From Glandiceps talaboti (lineage: Eukaryota > Hemichordata > Enteropneusta > Spengelidae), in NCBI RefSeq assembly GCF_964340395.1, contig NC_135557.1:4487216-4551215 (forward strand): DNA of 64,000 nucleotides, given 5' to 3'. The translations under genes were made by a program, and so were the position numbers. Under the pieces are notes generated by a model. The model saw nothing but the letters and a program-made list of their open reading frames with translations, was not told where the DNA came from and did no database searches. Positions 1-13,760 of this stretch are shown in pieces (the first letter of the stretch is position 1; every line of letters starts with the position of its first letter).

Positions 1-9
1 ATTTCAATA

Positions 10-3000
10 AATGCTATATATAAATTGCTAAACTATTTTGTTTAATTCACTTTCATATGGAACACCCGAGATGAATAGCAAGACCCAAGATTAATTACCA
101 AGACCCAAGATGAATAGCACGACCCAAGATGGATGGATATGTTTACCAATCTCTAGTCAAACGTAAGGTAATAATTGTCTTTTTAAGTGATTTTACCTGA
201 TATTAATTACTATTACACATTGGAACATTAGAAGTTAGAAACATTTGCGTTACCTATCACGACTGCAGCGTGTAGCAACAGTAGAATACATTACATTATC
301 AATGAATGCTATATATAAATTGCTAAACTATTTTGTTTAATTCACTTTCACATGGAACACCCGAGATGAATAGCAAGACCCAAGATTAATTACCAAGACC
401 CAAGATGAATAGCAAGACCAAAGATGGATGTATATGTTTACCAATCTCAAGTCAAACGTAAGGTAATAATTGTCTTTTTAAGTGATTTTGCCTGATATTA
501 ATTACTATTAAACATTGGAACATTAGAAGTTAATAGAAACATTTGCTTTACCTATCACGACTGCAGCGTGTAGCAAAATTGGTATACATTACAATTTCAA
601 TGAATGCTATATATAAATTGCTAAACTATTTTGTTTAATTCACTTTCATATGGAACACACGAGATGAATAGCAATACCCAAGATGAATAGCAAGGCCCAA
701 GATGGATGGACAAGTTTACCAATCTCAAGGCAAACGTAAGTTAATAATTGTCAAACATTTGCTTTACATATCACGACTGCAGAGTGTAGCAACATTAGAA
801 TACATTACACTAGAAATGAATGCTATATATTAATTGCTAAACTATTTTGTTTAATTCACTTTCATATGGAACACCCGAGATGAATAGCAAGACCCAAGAT
901 TAATTACCAAGACCCAAGATGAATAGCACGACCGAAGATGGATGGATATGTTTACCAATCTCAAGGCAAACGTAAGTTTATAATTGTCTTTTTAAGTGAT
1001 TTTACCTGATATTAATTACTATTACACATTGGAACATTAGAAGTTAGAAACATTTGCTTTACCTATCACGACTGCAGCGTGTAGCAACAGTAGAATACAT
1101 TACATTATCAATGAATGCTATATATAAATTGCTAAACTATTTTGTTTAATTCACTTTCACATGGAACACCCGAGATGAATAGCAAGACCCAAGATTAATT
1201 ACCAAGACCCAAGATGAATAGCAAGACCCAAGATGGATGTATATGTTTACCAATCTCAAGTCAAACGTAAGGTAATAATTGTCTTTTTAAGTGATTTTAC
1301 CTGATATTAATTACTATTACACATTGGAACATTAGAAGTTAGAAACATTTGCTTTACCTATCACGACTGCAGCGTGTAGCAACAGTAGAATACATTACAT
1401 TATCAATGAATGCTATATATAAATTGCAAAATTATTTTGTTTAATTCACTTTCATATGGAACACCCGAGATGAATAGCAAGACCCAAGATTAATTACCAA
1501 GACCCAAGATGAATAGCAAGACCCAAGATGGATGGATATGTTTACCAATCTCAAGGCAAACGTAAGTTAATAATTGTCTTTTAAAGTGATTTTACCTGAT
1601 ATTAATTACTATTACAAATTGGAACATTAGAAGTTAGAAACATTTGCTTTACCTATCACGACTGCAGCGTGTAGCAACAGTAGAATACATTACATTATCA
1701 ATGAATGCTATATATAAATTGCTAAACTATTTTGTTTAATTCACTTTCATATGGAACACCCGAGATGAATAGCAAGACCCAAGATTAATTACCAAGACCC
1801 AAGATGAATAGCAAGACCCAAGATGGATGGATATGTTTACCAATCTCACGGCAAACGTAAGTTAATAATTGTCTTTTTAAGTGATTTTACCTGATATTAA
1901 TTACTATTACACATTGGAACATTAGAAGTTAGATACATTTGCTTTACCTATCACGACTGCAGCGCGTAGCAAAATTAGTATACATTACAATTTCAATAAA
2001 TGCTATATATAAATTGCTAAACTATTTTGTTTAATTCACTTTCATATGGAACACCCGAGATGAATAGCAAGACCCAAGATTAATTACCAAGACCCAAGAT
2101 GAAAAGCACGACCCAAGATGGATGGATATGTTTACCAATCTCAAGTCAAACGTAAGGTAATAATTGTCTTTTTAAGTGATTTTACCTGATATTAATTACT
2201 ATTACACATTGGAACATTAGAAGTTAGAAACATTTGCGTTACCTATCACGACTGCAGCGTGTAGCAACAGTAGAATACATTACATTATCAATGAATGCTA
2301 TATATAAATTGCTAAACTATTTTGTTTAATTCACTTTCACATGGAACACCCGAGATGAATAGCAAGACCCAAGATTAATTACCAAGACCCAAGATGAATA
2401 GCAAGACCCAAGATGGATGTATATGTTTACCAATCTCAAGTCAAACGTAAGGTAATAATTGTCTTTTTAAGTGATTTTGCCTGATATTAATTAGTATTAA
2501 ACATTGGAACATTAGAAGTTAATAGAAACATTTGCTTTACCTATCACGACTGCAGCGTGTAGCAAAATTGGTATACATTACAATTTCAATGAATGCTATA
2601 TATAAATTGCTAAACTATTTTGTTTAATTCACTTTCATATGGAACACACGAAATGAATAGCAATACCCAAGATGAATAGCAAGGCCCAAGATGGATGGAC
2701 AAGTTTACCAATCTCAAGGCAAACGTAAGTTAATAATTGTCAAACATTTGCTTTACATATCACGACTGCAGAGTGTAGCAACATTAGAATACATTACACT
2801 AGAAATGAATGCTATATATTAATTGCTAAACTATTTTGTTTAATTCACTTTCATATGGAACACCCGAGATGAATAGGAAGACCCAAGATTAATTACCAAG
2901 ACCCAAGATGAATAGCACGACCGAAGATGGATGGATATGTTTACCAATCTCAAGGCAAACGTAAGTTTATAATTGTCTTTTTAAGTGATTTTACCTGATA

Positions 3001-4206
3001 TTAATTACTATTACACATTGGAACATTAGAAGTTAGAAACATTTGCTTTACCTATCACGACTGCAGCGTGTAGCAACAGTAGAATACATTGCATTATCAA
3101 TGAATGCTATCTATAAATTGCTAAACTATTTTGTTTAATTCACTTTCATATGGAACACCCGAGATGAATAGCAAGACCCAAGATTAATTACCAAGACCCA
3201 AGATGAAAAGCACGACCCAAGATGGATGGATATGTTTACCAATCTCAAGTCAAACGTAAGGTAATAATTGTCTTTTTAAGTGATTTTACCTGATATTAAT
3301 TACTATTACACATGGGAACATTAGAAGTTAGAAACATTTGCGTTACCTATCACGACTGCAGCGTGTAGCAACAGTAGAATACATTACATTATCAATGAAT
3401 GCTATATATAAATTGCTAAACTATTTTGTTTAATTCACTTTCACATGGAACACCCGAGATGAATAGCAAGACCCAAGATTAATTACCAAGACCCAAGATG
3501 AATAGCAAGACCCAAGATGGATGTATATGTTTACCAATCTCAAGTCAAACGTAAGGTAATAATTGTCTTTTTAAGTGATTTTGCCTGATATTAATTACTA
3601 TTAAACATTGGAACATTAGAAGTTAATAGAAACATTTGCTTTACCTATCACGACTGCAGCGTGTAGCAAAATTGGTATACATTACAATTTCAATGAATGC
3701 TATATATAAATTGCTAAACTATTTTGTTTAATTCACTTTCATATGGAACACACGAAATGAATAGCAATACCCAAGATGAATAGCAAGGCCCAAGATGGAT
3801 GGACAAGTTTACCAATCTCAAGGCAAACGTAAGTTAATAATTGTCAAACATTTGCTTTACATATCACGACTGCAGAGTGTAGCAACATTAGAATACATTA
3901 CACTAGAAATGAATGCTATATATTAATTGCTAAACTATTTTGTTTAATTCACTTTCATATGGAACACCCGAGATGAATAGGAAGACCCAAGATTAATTAC
4001 CAAGACCCAAGATGAATAGCACGACCGAAGATGGATGGATATGTTTACCAATCTCAAGGCAAACGTAAGTTTATAATTGTCTTTTTAAGTGATTTTACCT
4101 GATATTAATTACTATTACACATTGGAACATTAGAAGTTAGAAACATTTGCTTTACCTATCACGACTGCAGCGTGTAGCAACAGTAGAATACATTGCATTA
4201 TCAATG
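10..4206. repeat. 1104-bp four-monomer higher-order unit
   Basis: Monomers grouped as 295+298+216+295 bp form a 1104-bp unit. Anchors 10 to 1114, 1999 to 3103 and 3103 to 4207 are each 1104 bp apart. The same four-monomer block is embedded in the 3463-bp unit, at 7713-8817 and 11176-12280. The marker GAAAAGCACG is seen at 2101, 3204, 7814 and 11277. The interval 1114-1999 is three ordinary 295-bp monomers separating the first copy from the next two. Confidence 0.85.
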
Positions 4207-5082
4207 AATGCTATATATAAATTGCTAAACTATTTTGTTTAATTCACTTTCATATGGAACACCCGAGATGAATAGCAAGACCCAAGATTAATTACCAAGA
4301 CCCAAGATGAATAGCAAGACCCAAGATGGATGGATATGTTTACCAATCTCACGGCAAACGTAAGTTAATAATTGTCTTTTTAAGTGATTTTACCTGATAT
4401 TAATTACTATTACACATTGGAACATTAGAAGTTAGAAACATTTGCTTTACCTATCACGACTGCAGCGCGTAGCAAAATTAGTATACATTACAATTTCAAT
4501 AAATGCTATATATAAATTGCTAAACTATTTTGTTTAATTCACTTTCATATGGAACACCCGAGATGAATAGCAAGACCCAAGATTAATTACCAAGACCCAA
4601 GATGAATAGCAAGACCCAAGATGGATGGATATGTTTACCAATCTCAAGGCAAACGTAAGTTAATAATTGTCTTTTTAAGTGATTTTACCTGATATTAATT
4701 ACTATTACACATTGGAACATTAGAAGTTAGAAACATTTGCTTTACCTATCACGACTGCAGCGTGTAGCAACAGTAGAATACATTACATTATCAATGAATG
4801 CTATATATAAATTGCTAAACTATTTTGTTTAATTCACTTTCATATGGAACACCCGAGATGAATAGCAAGACCCAAGATTAATTACCAAGACCCAAGATGA
4901 ATAGCAAGACCCAAGATGGATGGATATGTTTACCAATCTCAAGGCAGACGTAAGTTAATAATTGTCTTTTAAAGTGATTTTACCTGATATTAATTACTAT
5001 TACACATTGGAACATTAGAAGTTAGAAACATTTGCTTTACCTATCACGACTGCAGCGTGTAGCAACGTAGAATACATTACAC

Positions 5083-8000
5083 TATTTTGTTTAATTCACT
5101 TTCATATGGAACACCCGAGATGAATAGCAAGACCCAAGATTAATTACCAAGACCCAAGATGAATAGCACGACCGAAGATGGATGGATATGTTTACCAATC
5201 TCAAGGCAAACGTAAGTTTATAATTGTCTTTTTAAGTGATTTTACCTGATATTAATTACTATTACACATTGGAACATTACAAGTTAGAAACATTTGCTTT
5301 ACCTATCACGACTGCAGCGTGTAGCAACAGTAGAATACATTGCATTATCAATGAATGCTATATATAAATTGCTAAACTATTTTGTTTAATTCACTTTCAT
5401 ATGGAACACCCGAGATGAATAGCAAGACCCAAGATTAATTACCAAGACCCAAGATGAATAGCTAGACCCAAGATGGATGGATATGTTTACCAATCTCACG
5501 GCAAACGTAAGTTAATAATTGTCTTTTTAAGTGATTTTACCTGATATTAATTACTATTACACATTGGAACATTAGAAGTTAGAAACATTTGCTTTACCTA
5601 TCACGACTGCAGCGTGTAGCAACAGTAGAATACATTACATTATCAATGAATGCTATATATAAATTGCTAAACTATTTTGTTTAATTCACTTTCATATGGA
5701 ACACCCGAGATGAATAGCAAGACCCAAGATTAATTACCAAGACCCAAGATGAATAGCAAGACCCAAGATGGATGGATATGTTTACCAATCTCAAGGCAAA
5801 CGTAAGTAAATAATTGTCTTTTTAAGTGATTTTACCTGATATTAATTACTATTACACATTGGAACATTAGAAGTTAGAAACATTTGCTTTACCTATCACG
5901 ACTGCAGCGTGTAGCAACGTAGAATACATTACATTATCAATGAATGCTATTTCTAAATTGCTAAACTATTTTGTTTAATTCACTTTCATATGGAACACCC
6001 GAGATGAATAGCAAGACCCAAGATTAATTACCAATACCCAAGATGAATAGCAAGACCCAAGATGGATGGATATGTTTACCAATCTCAAGGCAGACGTAAG
6101 TTAATAATTGTCTTTTTAAGTGATTTTACCTGATATTAATTACTATTACACATTGGAACATTAGAAGTTAGAAACATTTGCTTTACCTATCACGACTGCA
6201 GCGTGTAGCAACAGTAGAATACATTACATTATCAATGAATGCTATATATAAATTGCTAAACTATTTTGTTTAATTCACTTTCATATGGAACACCCGAGAT
6301 GAATAGCAAGACCCAAGATTAATTACCAAGACCCAAGATGAATAGCAAGACCCAAGATGGATGGATATGTTTACCAATCTCAAGGCAGACGTAAGTTAAT
6401 AATTGTCTTTTAAAGTGATTTTACCTGATATTAATTACTATTACACATTGGAACATTAGAAGTTAGAAACATTTGCTTTACCTATCACGACTGCAGCGCG
6501 TAGCAAAATTAGTATACATTACAATTTCAATAAATGCTATATATAAATTGCTAAACTTTTTTGTTTAATTCACTTTCATATGGAACACCCGAGATGAATA
6601 GCAAGACCCAAGATTAATTGCCAAGACCCAAGATGAATAGCAAGACCCAAGATGGATGGATATGTTTACCAATCTCAAGTCAAACGTAAGGTAATAATTG
6701 TCTTTTTAAGTGATTTTACATGATATTAATTACTATTACACATTGGAACATTAGAAGTTAGAAACATTTGCTTTACCTATCACGACTGCAGCGTGTAGCA
6801 ACAGTAGAATACATTACATTATCAATGAATGCTATATATAAATTGCTAAACTATTTTGTTTAATTCACTTTCATATGGAACACCCGAGATGAATAGCAAG
6901 ACCCAAGATTAATTACCAAGACCCAAGATGAATAGCAAGACCCAAGATGGATGGATATTTTTACCAATCTCAAGGCAAACGTAAGTTAATAATTGTCTTT
7001 TTAAGTGATTTTACCTGATATTAATTACTATTACACATTGGAACATTAGAAGTTAGAAACATTTGCTTTACCTATCACGACTGCAGCGTGTAGCAACAGT
7101 AGAATACATTACATTATCAATGAATGCTATATATAAATTGCTAAACTATTTTGTTTAATTCACTTTCATATGGAACACCCGAGATGAATAGCAAGACCCA
7201 AGATTAATTACCAAGACCCAAGATGAATAGGAAGACCCAAGATGGATGGATATGTTTACCAATCTCAAGGCAAACATAAGTTAATAATTGTCTTTTTAAG
7301 TGATTTTACCTGATATTAATTACTATTACACATTGGAACATTAGAAGTTAGAAACATTTGCTTTACCTATCACGACTGCAGCGTGTAGCAACAGTAGAAT
7401 ACATTACATTATCAATGAATGCTATATATAAATTGCTAAACTATTTTGTTTAATTCACTTTCATATGGAACACCCGAGATGAATAGCAAGACCCAAGATT
7501 AATTACCAAGACCCAAGATGAATAGCAAGACCCAAGATGGATGGATATGTTTACCAATCTCAAGGCAGACGTAAGTTAATAATTGTCTTTTAAAGTGATT
7601 TTACCTGATATTAATTACTATTACACATTGGAACATTAGAAGTTAGAAACATTTGCTTTACCTATCACGACTGCAGCGCGTAGCAAAATTAGTATACATT
7701 ACAATTTCAATAAATGCTATATATAAATTGCTAAACTTTTTTGTTTAATTCACTTTCATATGGAACACCCGAGATGAATAGCAAGACCCAAGATTAATTA
7801 CCAAGACCCAAGATGAAAAGCACGACCCAAGATGGATGGATATGTTTACCAATCTCAAGTCAAATGTAAGGTAATAATTGTCTTTTTAAGTGATTTTACC
7901 TGATATTAATTACTATTACACATTGGAACATTAGAAGTTAGAAACATTTGCGTTACCTATCACGACTGCAGCGTGTAGCAACAGTAGAATACATTACATT

Positions 8001-11000
8001 ATCAATGAATGCTATATATAAATTGCTAAACTATTTTGTTTAATTCACTTTCACATGGAACACCCGAGATGAATAGCAAGACCCAAGATTAATTACCAAG
8101 ACCCAAGATGAATAGCAAGACCCAAGATGGATGTATATGTTTACCAATCTCAAGTCAAACGTAAGGTAATAATTGTCTTTTTAAGTGATTTTGCCTGATA
8201 TTAATTACTATTAAACATTGGAACATTAGAAGTTAATAGAAACATTTGCTTTACCTATCACGACTGCAGCGTGTAGCAAAATTGGTATACATTACAATTT
8301 CAATGAATGCTATATATAAATTGCTAAACTATTTTGTTTAATTCACTTTCATATGGAACACACGAAATGAATAGCAATACCCAAGATGAATAGCAAGGCC
8401 CAAGATGGATGGACAAGTTTACCAATCTCAAGGCAAACGTAAGTTAATAATTTTCAAACATTTGCTTTACATATCACGACTGCAGAGTGTAGCAACATTA
8501 GAATACATTACACTAGAAATGAATGCTATATATTAATTGCTAAACTATTTTGTTTAATTCACTTTCATATGGAACACCCGAGATGAATAGCAAGACCCAA
8601 GATTAATTACCAAGACCCAAGATGAATAGCACGACCGAAGATGGATGGATATGTTTACCAATCTCAAGGCAAACGTAAGTTTATAATTGTCTTTTTAAGT
8701 GATTTTACCTGATATTAATTACTATTACACATTGGAACATTACAAGTTAGAAACATTTGCTTTACCTATCACGACTGCAGCGTGTAGCAACAGTAGAATA
8801 CATTGCATTATCAATGAATGCTATATATAAATTGCTAAACTATTTTGTTTAATTCACTTTCATATGGAACACCCGAGATGAATAGCAAGACCCAAGATTA
8901 ATTACCAAGACCCAAGATGAATAGCTAGACCCAAGATGGATGGATATGTTTACCAATCTCACGGCAAACGTAAGTTAATAATTGTCTTTTTAAGTGATTT
9001 TACCTGATATTAATTACTATTACACATTGGAACATTAGAAGTTAGAAACATTTGCTTTACCTATCACGACTGCAGCGTGTAGCAACAGTAGAATACATTA
9101 CATTATCAATGAATGCTATATATAAATTGCTAAACTATTTTGTTTAATTCACTTTCATATGGAACACCCGAGATGAATAGCAAGACCCAAGATTAATTAC
9201 CAAGACCCAAGATGAATAGCAAGACCCAAGATGGATGGATATGTTTACCAATCTCAAGGCAAACGTAAGTAAATAATTGTCTTTTTAAGTGATTTTACCT
9301 GATATTAATTACTATTACACATTGGAACATTAGAAGTTAGAAACATTTGCTTTACCTATCACGACTGCAGCGTGTAGCAACGTAGAATACATTACATTAT
9401 CAATGAATGCTATTTCTAAATTGCTAAACTATTTTGTTTAATTCACTTTCATATGGAACACCCGAGATGAATAGCAAGACCCAAGATTAATTACCAATAC
9501 CCAAGATGAATAGCAAGACCCAAGATGGATGGATATGTTTACCAATCTCAAGGCAGACGTAAGTTAATAATTGTCTTTTTAAGTGATTTTACCTGATATT
9601 AATTACTATTACACATTGGAACATTAGAAGTTAGAAACATTTGCTTTACCTATCACGACTGCAGCGTGTAGCAACAGTAGAATACATTACATTATCAATG
9701 AATGCTATATATAAATTGCTAAACTATTTTGTTTAATTCACTTTCATATGGAACACCCGAGATGAATAGCAAGACCCAAGATTAATTACCAAGACCCAAG
9801 ATGAATAGCAAGACCCAAGATGGATGGATATGTTTACCAATCTCAAGGCAGACGTAAGTTAATAATTGTCTTTTAAAGTGATTTTACCTGATATTAATTA
9901 CTATTACACATTGGAACATTAGAAGTTAGAAACATTTGCTTTACCTATCACGACTGCAGCGCGTAGCAAAATTAGTATACATTACAATTTCAATAAATGC
10001 TATATATAAATTGCTAAACTTTTTTGTTTAATTCACTTTCATATGGAACACCCGAGATGAATAGCAAGACCCAAGATTAATTGCCAAGACCCAAGATGAA
10101 TAGCAAGACCCAAGATGGATGGATATGTTTACCAATCTCAAGTCAAACGTAAGGTAATAATTGTCTTTTTAAGTGATTTTACATGATATTAATTACTATT
10201 ACACATTGGAACATTAGAAGTTAGAAACATTTGCTTTACCTATCACGACTGCAGCGTGTAGCAACAGTAGAATACATTACATTATCAATGAATGCTATAT
10301 ATAAATTGCTAAACTATTTTGTTTAATTCACTTTCATATGGAACACCCGAGATGAATAGCAAGACCCAAGATTAATTACCAAGACCCAAGATGAATAGCA
10401 AGACCCAAGATGGATGGATATTTTTACCAATCTCAAGGCAAACGTAAGTTAATAATTGTCTTTTTAAGTGATTTTACCTGATATTAATTACTATTACACA
10501 TTGGAACATTAGAAGTTAGAAACATTTGCTTTACCTATCACGACTGCAGCGTGTAGCAACAGTAGAATACATTACATTATCAATGAATGCTATATATAAA
10601 TTGCTAAACTATTTTGTTTAATTCACTTTCATATGGAACACCCGAGATGAATAGCAAGACCCAAGATTAATTACCAAGACCCAAGATGAATAGGAAGACC
10701 CAAGATGGATGGATATGTTTACCAATCTCAAGGCAAACATAAGTTAATAATTGTCTTTTTAAGTGATTTTACCTGATATTAATTACTATTACACATTGGA
10801 ACATTAGAAGTTAGAAACATTTGCTTTACCTATCACGACTGCAGCGTGTAGCAACAGTAGAATACATTACATTATCAATGAATGCTATATATAAATTGCT
10901 AAACTATTTTGTTTAATTCACTTTCATATGGAACACCCGAGATGAATAGCAAGACCCAAGATTAATTACCAAGACCCAAGATGAATAGCAAGACCCAAGA

Positions 11001-13760
11001 TGGATGGATATGTTTACCAATCTCAAGGCAGACGTAAGTTAATAATTGTCTTTTAAAGTGATTTTACCTGATATTAATTACTATTACACATTGGAACATT
11101 AGAAGTTAGAAACATTTGCTTTACCTATCACGACTGCAGCGCGTAGCAAAATTAGTATACATTACAATTTCAATAAATGCTATATATAAATTGCTAAACT
11201 TTTTTGTTTAATTCACTTTCATATGGAACACCCGAGATGAATAGCAAGACCCAAGATTAATTACCAAGACCCAAGATGAAAAGCACGACCCAAGATGGAT
11301 GGATATGTTTACCAATCTCAAGTCAAATGTAAGGTAATAATTGTCTTTTTAAGTGATTTTACCTGATATTAATTACTATTACACATTGGAACATTAGAAG
11401 TTAGAAACATTTGCGTTACCTATCACGACTGCAGCGTGTAGCAACAGTAGAATACATTACATTATCAATGAATGCTATATATAAATTGCTAAACTATTTT
11501 GTTTAATTCACTTTCACATGGAACACCCGAGATGAATAGCAAGACCCAAGATTAATTACCAAGACCCAAGATGAATAGCAAGACCCAAGATGGATGTATA
11601 TGTTTACCAATCTCAAGTCAAACGTAAGGTAATAATTGTCTTTTTAAGTGATTTTGCCTGATATTAATTACTATTAAACATTGGAACATTAGAAGTTAAT
11701 AGAAACATTTGCTTTACCTATCACGACTGCAGCGTGTAGCAAAATTGGTATACATTACAATTTCAATGAATGCTATATATAAATTGCTAAACTATTTTGT
11801 TTAATTCACTTTCATATGGAACACACGAAATGAATAGCAATACCCAAGATGAATAGCAAGGCCCAAGATGGATGGACAAGTTTACCAATCTCAAGGCAAA
11901 CGTAAGTTAATAATTTTCAAACATTTGCTTTACATATCACGACTGCAGAGTGTAGCAACATTAGAATACATTACACTAGAAATGAATGCTATATATTAAT
12001 TGCTAAACTATTTTGTTTAATTCACTTTCATATGGAACACCCGAGATGAATAGCAAGACCCAAGATTAATTACCAAGACCCAAGATGAATAGCACGACCG
12101 AAGATGGATGGATATGTTTACCAATCTCAAGGCAAACGTAAGTTTATAATTGTCTTTTTAAGTGATTTTACCTGATATTAATTACTATTACACATTGGAA
12201 CATTACAAGTTAGAAACATTTGCTTTACCTATCACGACTGCAGCGTGTAGCAACAGTAGAATACATTGCATTATCAATGAATGCTATATATAAATTGCTA
12301 AACTATTTTGTTTAATTCACTTTCATATGGAACACCCGAGATGAATAGCAAGACCCAAGATTAATTACCAAGACCCAAGATGAATAGCTAGACCCAAGAT
12401 GGATGGATATGTTTACCAATCTCACGGCAAACGTAAGTTAATAATTGTCTTTTTAAGTGATTTTACCTGATATTAATTACTATTACACATTGGAACATTA
12501 GAAGTTAGAAACATTTGCTTTACCTATCACGACTGCAGCGTGTAGCAACAGTAGAATACATTACATTATCAATGAATGCTATATATAAATTGCTAAACTA
12601 TTTTGTTTAATTCACTTTCATATGGAACACCCGAGATGAATAGCAAGACCCAAGATTAATTACCAAGACCCAAGATGAATAGCAAGACCCAAGATGGATG
12701 GATATGTTTACCAATCTCAAGGCAAACGTAAGTAAATAATTGTCTTTTTAAGTGATTTTACCTGATATTAATTACTATTACACATTGGAACATTAGAAGT
12801 TAGAAACATTTGCTTTACCTATCACGACTGCAGCGTGTAGCAACGTAGAATACATTACATTATCAATGAATGCTATTTCTAAATTGCTAAACTATTTTGT
12901 TTAATTCACTTTCATATGGAACACCCGAGATGAATAGCAAGACCCAAGATTAATTACCAATACCCAAGATGAATAGCAAGACCCAAGATGGATGGATATG
13001 TTTACCAATCTCAAGGCAGACGTAAGTTAATAATTGTCTTTTTAAGTGATTTTACCTGATATTAATTACTATTACACATTGGAACATTAGAAGTTAGAAA
13101 CATTTGCTTTACCTATCACGACTGCAGCGTGTAGCAACAGTAGAATACATTACATTATCAATGAATGCTATATATAAATTGCTAAACTATTTTGTTTAAT
13201 TCACTTTCATATGGAACACCCGAGATGAATAGCAAGACCCAAGATTAATTACCAAGACCCAAGATGAATAGCAAGACCCAAGATGGATGGATATGTTTAC
13301 CAATCTCAAGGCAGACGTAAGTTAATAATTGTCTTTTAAAGTGATTTTACCTGATATTAATTACTATTACACATTGGAACATTAGAAGTTAGAAACATTT
13401 GCTTTACCTATCACGACTGCAGCGCGTAGCAAAATTAGTATACATTACAATTTCAATAAATGCTATATATAAATTGCTAAACTTTTTTGTTTAATTCACT
13501 TTCATATGGAACACCCGAGATGAATAGCAAGACCCAAGATTAATTGCCAAGACCCAAGATGAATAGCAAGACCCAAGATGGATGTATATGTTTACCAATC
13601 TCAAGTCAAACGTAAGGTAATAATTGTCTTTTTAAGTGATTTTACATGATATTAATTACTATTACACATTGGAACATTAGAAGTTAGAAACATTTGCTTT
13701 ACCTATCACGACTGCAGCGTGTAGCAACAGTAGAATACATTACATTATCAATGAATGCTA
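5083..13760. repeat. 3463-bp higher-order repeat (12 monomers), 2 full + 1 partial copy
   Basis: Diagnostic variants recur at an exact 3463-bp spacing. The rare GCTAGACCCA variant lies at 5461, 8924 and 12387. The TTGCCAAGAC variant lies at 10081 and 13544. The GCACGACCG variant lies at 5161 and 8624. Monomer anchors 5354, 8817 and 12280 are also 3463 bp apart, and the intervening anchors keep the same offsets, including the 298- and 216-bp monomers. The left edge coincides with a monomer carrying a ~34-bp deletion near 5082. The third copy loses register at about 13760. This is the signature of recent amplification of a block of 12 monomers. Confidence 0.92.

Noticed and set aside
298-354. 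RHIM or death-domain motif in the kinase-NHL linker (residue positions 298-354)
   Set aside because: No I/V-Q-I/V/L-G core is present and the linker is too short and too charged for a death fold.
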